From CAYURH01 sp964447105 (GTDB lineage Bacteria; Patescibacteriota; Saccharimonadia; Saccharimonadales; EFPC-124), in NCBI GenBank assembly GCA_964447105.1, contig CAYURH010000022.1, positions 1 through 15,355 on the forward strand: a stretch of 15,355 nucleotides of DNA. The letters are read 5' to 3'. The translations under genes were made by a program, and so were the position numbers. Each line of letters opens with the position of its first letter. Positions within the stretch are counted from its first letter, which is position 1. This document shows, one piece after another, positions 12,863 through 15,355 of this stretch. Below the pieces are notes generated by a model. It saw only the letters and a program-made list of their open reading frames with translations, had not been told where the DNA came from and searched no databases.

Positions 12863-13330
12863 TTAGTTCAAGCTTGCTTTGGTGCGAGGGTTGGTTTCGC
12901 CACTGGACAAGCTCTCTTTGAAGTAGCTCAGAGTGAACTTGGTACAGTTGGTGGTAGACGATGCGTTGTCACAGCTGGCTGGCGTTGCGACGTAACCGTA
13001 TTGGTCTTTGGTGCTAGCTGCTGCGCCACCAAAGCTGTTGGTAGCGATACCAGGAGCACGCAGAGCGTTAATGTCTAGACCTTTCAGGTTAGCCTGTACC
13101 CAGGTGTCGCTCTGTAGGTTGGCGAGTGTCGGGTAGAAGCCGTTGTCGTTGTAGTAAACCTCGAGCTGTGTAGCGACGCTGTTGACGTCGGTTTGGCGCT
13201 CGGTGTCGCGTGCGCGAGCCTGTACACCACTAAAGGTGTTCAAAACCAGCGCGGCCAAAATTCCGATTACCACGATGACGATCAAAAGTTCGACAATCGT
13301 GAAACCTTTTTGTGCTGTTTTTCGAAGCAT
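12863..13330 (-). CDS. pilA: Major type IV pilin
   Basis: 155 residues. The leader MLRKTAQKG and mature start FTIVELLIVIVVIGILAALVL are a textbook type IV pilin signal with cleavage after Gly9 and Glu at mature position 5. The helix continues as ARARDTERQTDVNSVATQLE and VYYNDNGFYPTLANL, typical of major pilins. The C-terminal D-region has two cysteines eight residues apart (ASCDNASSTTNC) and TKFTLSYFKE. The call as major subunit rests on its canonical sequence and on having its own near-consensus promoter, a GGGGG ribosome site six bases upstream of ATG, and a strong terminator; expression was not measured. It lies downstream of pilB-pilC in the same direction. Confidence 0.9.
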   Translation of the reverse strand: MLRKTAQKGFTIVELLIVIVVIGILAALVLNTFSGVQARARDTERQTDVNSVATQLEVYYNDNGFYPTLANLQSDTWVQANLKGLDINALRAPGIATNSFGGAAASTKDQYGYVATPASCDNASSTTNCTKFTLSYFKESLSSGETNPRTKASLN

Positions 13331-13390
13331 TTTTGCCCCCTAATTTAATTGTAAGTATGTCGCCGCAACCAGCGTCGCGTCTTGATGTTA

Positions 13391-13418
13391 AGTATAAGCA
13401 TATACACTTTGACGTCAA
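13391..13418 (-). promoter_or_regulatory. pilA: Major pilin promoter with palindromic -35
   Basis: On the minus strand TTGACG (13413-13418) and TATACT (13391-13396) are 16 bases apart, each five of six matches, making this the best two-box promoter in the window. The predicted start near 13384 gives a leader of about 53 bases ending with AGGGGGC before the ATG. The -35 is embedded in the perfect 10-base palindrome TTGACGTCAA (13409-13418), which could be an operator. Confidence 0.8.
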
Positions 13419-13440
13419 GTGTGGTTAAGATTGTTAAAGT

Positions 13441-14661
13441 TTATTGAATCTGCTGAGCCAGGCTGGAAATCGGTCCCATCACACTGGCGGCAATCAGGCC
13501 CACCATAGACCCCATCATCACGATCATCACTGGCTCGATAATGGAGCTCAGGCTGCCGATGAGCCCGTCGACTTCTTCTTCGTAAAATTCTGCTACTTTT
13601 ATAAGCACGGTGTCGGTTTGGCCTGTTTCTTCGCCGATAGCGAGCATTTGCGGGACGATTTCGGGGAAGAGTTTGCTTTTGGACAAGATTTCAGACAGCT
13701 GTTTACCGTTTTTTACGCCATCGGCGGCTTTGATGATTTCTTCTTCGAATGCTTTGTTGCCCACGGCGCGGGCGGTGACATTGAGCGCTTCGATGACACT
13801 CACCCCTGCACCGAGCAGCGCCGAAAACGTTTCGGCAAATCGCGATACCGATAGTTTACGCACAATCACGCCAATAGCGGGAATCTTGAGTAGAAAATGA
13901 TGAAACGCCGATTTGCCTTGCGGCGTACTTTCCCATCGTCGAAACAAAAAGAACCCAGCCACCGCCCCACCGATGATCAGCCACCAATACTGCTGCATAA
14001 AGCCGCTGATATTCAACATGACTTGGGTAATTGCCGGCAGCTCAGCATTGGGCCCACCCAAATCTTTGACGATTTTGCCAATCTGCGGAATCACAAAAAT
14101 CATCAGGCCAAAAAATGCGCTAATTGTGATCACGATCAGCACGGTGGGATAGGTCATAGCGCTTTTGACTTTTTTGCGAATGGATTCGTTTTTTTCTTGC
14201 TGCTGGGCGAGTTTTTTCAAGATATCATCCAAAATACCCCCGGCTTCACCGGCGCGTACCATGTTGACAAAGATGTCGCTAAAAACTGTAGGATGTTTGC
14301 CAAATGCATCGCCCAGGCTGGTGCCGCCTTGCACGTCTTTGTTGACGCCAGCTAGCACTTCTTTGAGTTTTTTGCTTTCGGTTTGGGCTTGCAACGTGGT
14401 GAGGGCGCGCAGCAGTGGCACGCCGGCACTCACCATGGTGCTGAGTTGGCGAGTGAACATGACTAAGTCTTTGGATTTGACTTTGCCAGCCCCAAACGAC
14501 AGTTTGCCACCACCGGCTTTGGCTTTGGTTTCTTTGACGCTGATAGGCTGCAGTTTGTCTTTGGTGAGCGCAGCAATGGCCGCCTGTCTGTCGGCGGCGT
14601 CGATGGTGCCGCTGAGTGTTTTGTGGTCGGCATTGACTGCTTGGTAACTAAATGTGGCCAT
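13441..14661 (-). CDS. pilC: Type IV pilus inner-membrane platform protein PilC
   Basis: PilC (GspF family) is the membrane platform turned by the PilB ATPase to push pilins into the fibre. The 406 residues have the family's full layout: the N-terminal segment FSYQAVNADHKTLSGTIDA, a first T2SSF domain (about 68-190) with FTRQLSTMVSAGVPLLRAL and MVRAGEAGGILDDIL, and a second (about 270-395) with FAETFSALLGAGVSVIEAL and MLAIGEETGQTDTVL. Membrane helices are at about 169-193, 222-240 and near the C-terminus (about 375-397). It begins four bases after the pilB stop. It ends 110 bases before the major pilin start, and I see no terminator in that gap. Confidence 0.97.
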   Translation of the reverse strand: MATFSYQAVNADHKTLSGTIDAADRQAAIAALTKDKLQPISVKETKAKAGGGKLSFGAGKVKSKDLVMFTRQLSTMVSAGVPLLRALTTLQAQTESKKLKEVLAGVNKDVQGGTSLGDAFGKHPTVFSDIFVNMVRAGEAGGILDDILKKLAQQQEKNESIRKKVKSAMTYPTVLIVITISAFFGLMIFVIPQIGKIVKDLGGPNAELPAITQVMLNISGFMQQYWWLIIGGAVAGFFLFRRWESTPQGKSAFHHFLLKIPAIGVIVRKLSVSRFAETFSALLGAGVSVIEALNVTARAVGNKAFEEEIIKAADGVKNGKQLSEILSKSKLFPEIVPQMLAIGEETGQTDTVLIKVAEFYEEEVDGLIGSLSSIIEPVMIVMMGSMVGLIAASVMGPISSLAQQIQ

Positions 14662-14665
14662 GGTT

Positions 14666-15355
14666 TTATTCTCGCGTTACGCGCAAAATTTCTTCGATAC
14701 TTGTTTGGCCGCGCAGTGCTTTTATAAACCCATCCACTTGCATAGTTACCGTGCCTTCGGCGATAGCTTGCGTCTGGATGTTTTCGCTGGTCGAATTGGT
14801 GACGATAAGTTTTTGGATGTCCGACGTGTTGGGCAATACTTCGTAAATACCCATACGGCCTTTGTAGCCGGTGTGATTGCAGCTTTCGCAGCCATCGGTG
14901 TCGGCGCGCCATAGGCGTACGATGCCGCTACTGCCCATAGATGATTTGTCGCCCACGTCCTTGCCAATCTGCTCTTTGATGGCCTGAGCTTCCAGGCTGA
15001 TCATGCGCTCTAATGCCTCAGACGATTTCAGGTTGAACATATCGTTGATAGTGGCGAGTTCGCCATCTTCGGGCCGATATTCTTTTTTGCAGTCTGGACA
15101 TAAACGGCGCACTAAGCGCTGGCCAATCACGGCGCGCACCGTGCTGGCAATCAAAAACGGCTCAATGCCCATGTCGAGCAAACGCGGCAAACAGGTGGCG
15201 GCGTTGTTGGTGTGCAGAGTGCTAAATACGAGGTGACCAGTCAGTGCAGCTTGCACGGCCAAATCGGCCGTTTCGCCGTCGCGGATCTCGCCTACCATGA
15301 TAATGTTGGGGTCTTGGCGGAGCAGCGCTCGCAGGCCGTTGGCAAATGTCATGCC
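14666..15355 (-). CDS. pilB: Type IV pilus extension ATPase PilB, 3' part
   Basis: PilB is the hexameric cytoplasmic ATPase that powers pilus extension through PilC. The frame is open to the window edge, so the N-terminal domains and Walker A lie beyond it. About 229 residues remain, with TFANGLRALLRQDPN, Walker B IIMVGEIRDGETA, the His box TGHLVFSTLHTNNA, the RAVIGQRLVRRLC segment, and two CxxC pairs (CPDC and CESC) that bind zinc in PilB/GspE proteins but not in PilT. This supports the extension rather than the retraction motor. The stretch between the two CxxC pairs is about 65 residues and holds an extra acidic/helical segment, longer than I expect for PilB. pilC follows four bases after the stop. 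Confidence 0.95.
   Translation of the reverse strand, partial: GMTFANGLRALLRQDPNIIMVGEIRDGETADLAVQAALTGHLVFSTLHTNNAATCLPRLLDMGIEPFLIASTVRAVIGQRLVRRLCPDCKKEYRPEDGELATINDMFNLKSSEALERMISLEAQAIKEQIGKDVGDKSSMGSSGIVRLWRADTDGCESCNHTGYKGRMGIYEVLPNTSDIQKLIVTNSTSENIQTQAIAEGTVTMQVDGFIKALRGQTSIEEILRVTRE

Noticed and set aside
13331..13390. Stem-loop or riboswitch in the major pilin leader
   Set aside because: The GC-rich stretch near 13360-13382 pairs only 3 plus 2 bases with mismatches, which is too weak to support a structured element.
1..15355. CRISPR array, tRNA, rRNA, toxin-antitoxin pair or prophage
   Set aside because: No regularly spaced repeats, cloverleaf sequences, or recognisable genes of these kinds were found when reading both strands.

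Overview
The window reads as part of a chromosome from a small-genome, probably single-membrane bacterium of the Candidate Phyla Radiation. Candidatus Saccharibacteria (TM7) is the best guess. The reasons are roughly balanced base composition, the standard genetic code, very tight gene packing, a RecA operon, and a type IV pilus cluster whose visible part has PilB, PilC, PilM, PilN and PilO but no outer-membrane secretin. This placement is inference from gene content and was not tested against any database.

Left part (1-2656, + strand): the 3' two thirds of ruvB (Holliday-junction branch migration motor) is followed by a membrane protein with a bacterial PH (bPH2/DUF304-like) domain, a PRC-barrel protein and a pentapeptide-repeat protein. 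The bPH gene has a textbook extended -10 (TGGTATAAT) that contains the ruvB stop codon and lies six bases before the ATG, so its mRNA is probably leaderless.

Middle left (2643-5321, - strand): recA, an FMN-binding split-barrel (pyridoxamine-phosphate-oxidase-like) gene and recX are separated by 2 and 1 bases and form an evident operon. recX and the pentapeptide gene are convergent and overlap by 14 bases. Upstream of recA are a 16-bp perfect hairpin and an unrecognised, lysine-free 147-residue protein with its own promoter and ribosome binding site.

Centre (5322-7307, + strand): a solitary type IV pilin-like gene, a pair of facing DnaA-box-like 9-mers, and a secreted, membrane-anchored protein with two lamin-tail domains and a lysine/alanine-rich stalk.

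Right part (7320-15355, - strand): the type IV pilus cluster. In transcription order it holds pilB (3' part), pilC, a major pilin with its own promoter and terminator, a second pilin, three minor pilins (PilV/GspI-like, PilW/GspJ-like, and a large PilX/GspK-like protein without Glu5), then pilM, pilN, pilO and a small bitopic membrane protein. PilB and PilC are the extension motor and its platform. PilM-N-O connect the cytoplasm to the outside, and the minor pilins would prime assembly and form the tip. The nearby ruvB, recA and recX, together with the surface lamin-tail protein, suggest but do not prove a link between pili, DNA uptake and recombination.

No tRNA, rRNA, CRISPR array, insertion sequence or prophage was seen, and no gap between genes exceeds about 140 bases. 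I found no clear sign of a wholly new system. The most unusual items are the lysine-free gene with its hairpin, the N-S-x-x-[IL] repeats in the tip-type pilin, the lipobox in PilO, and the mix of short-leader and Shine-Dalgarno starts.
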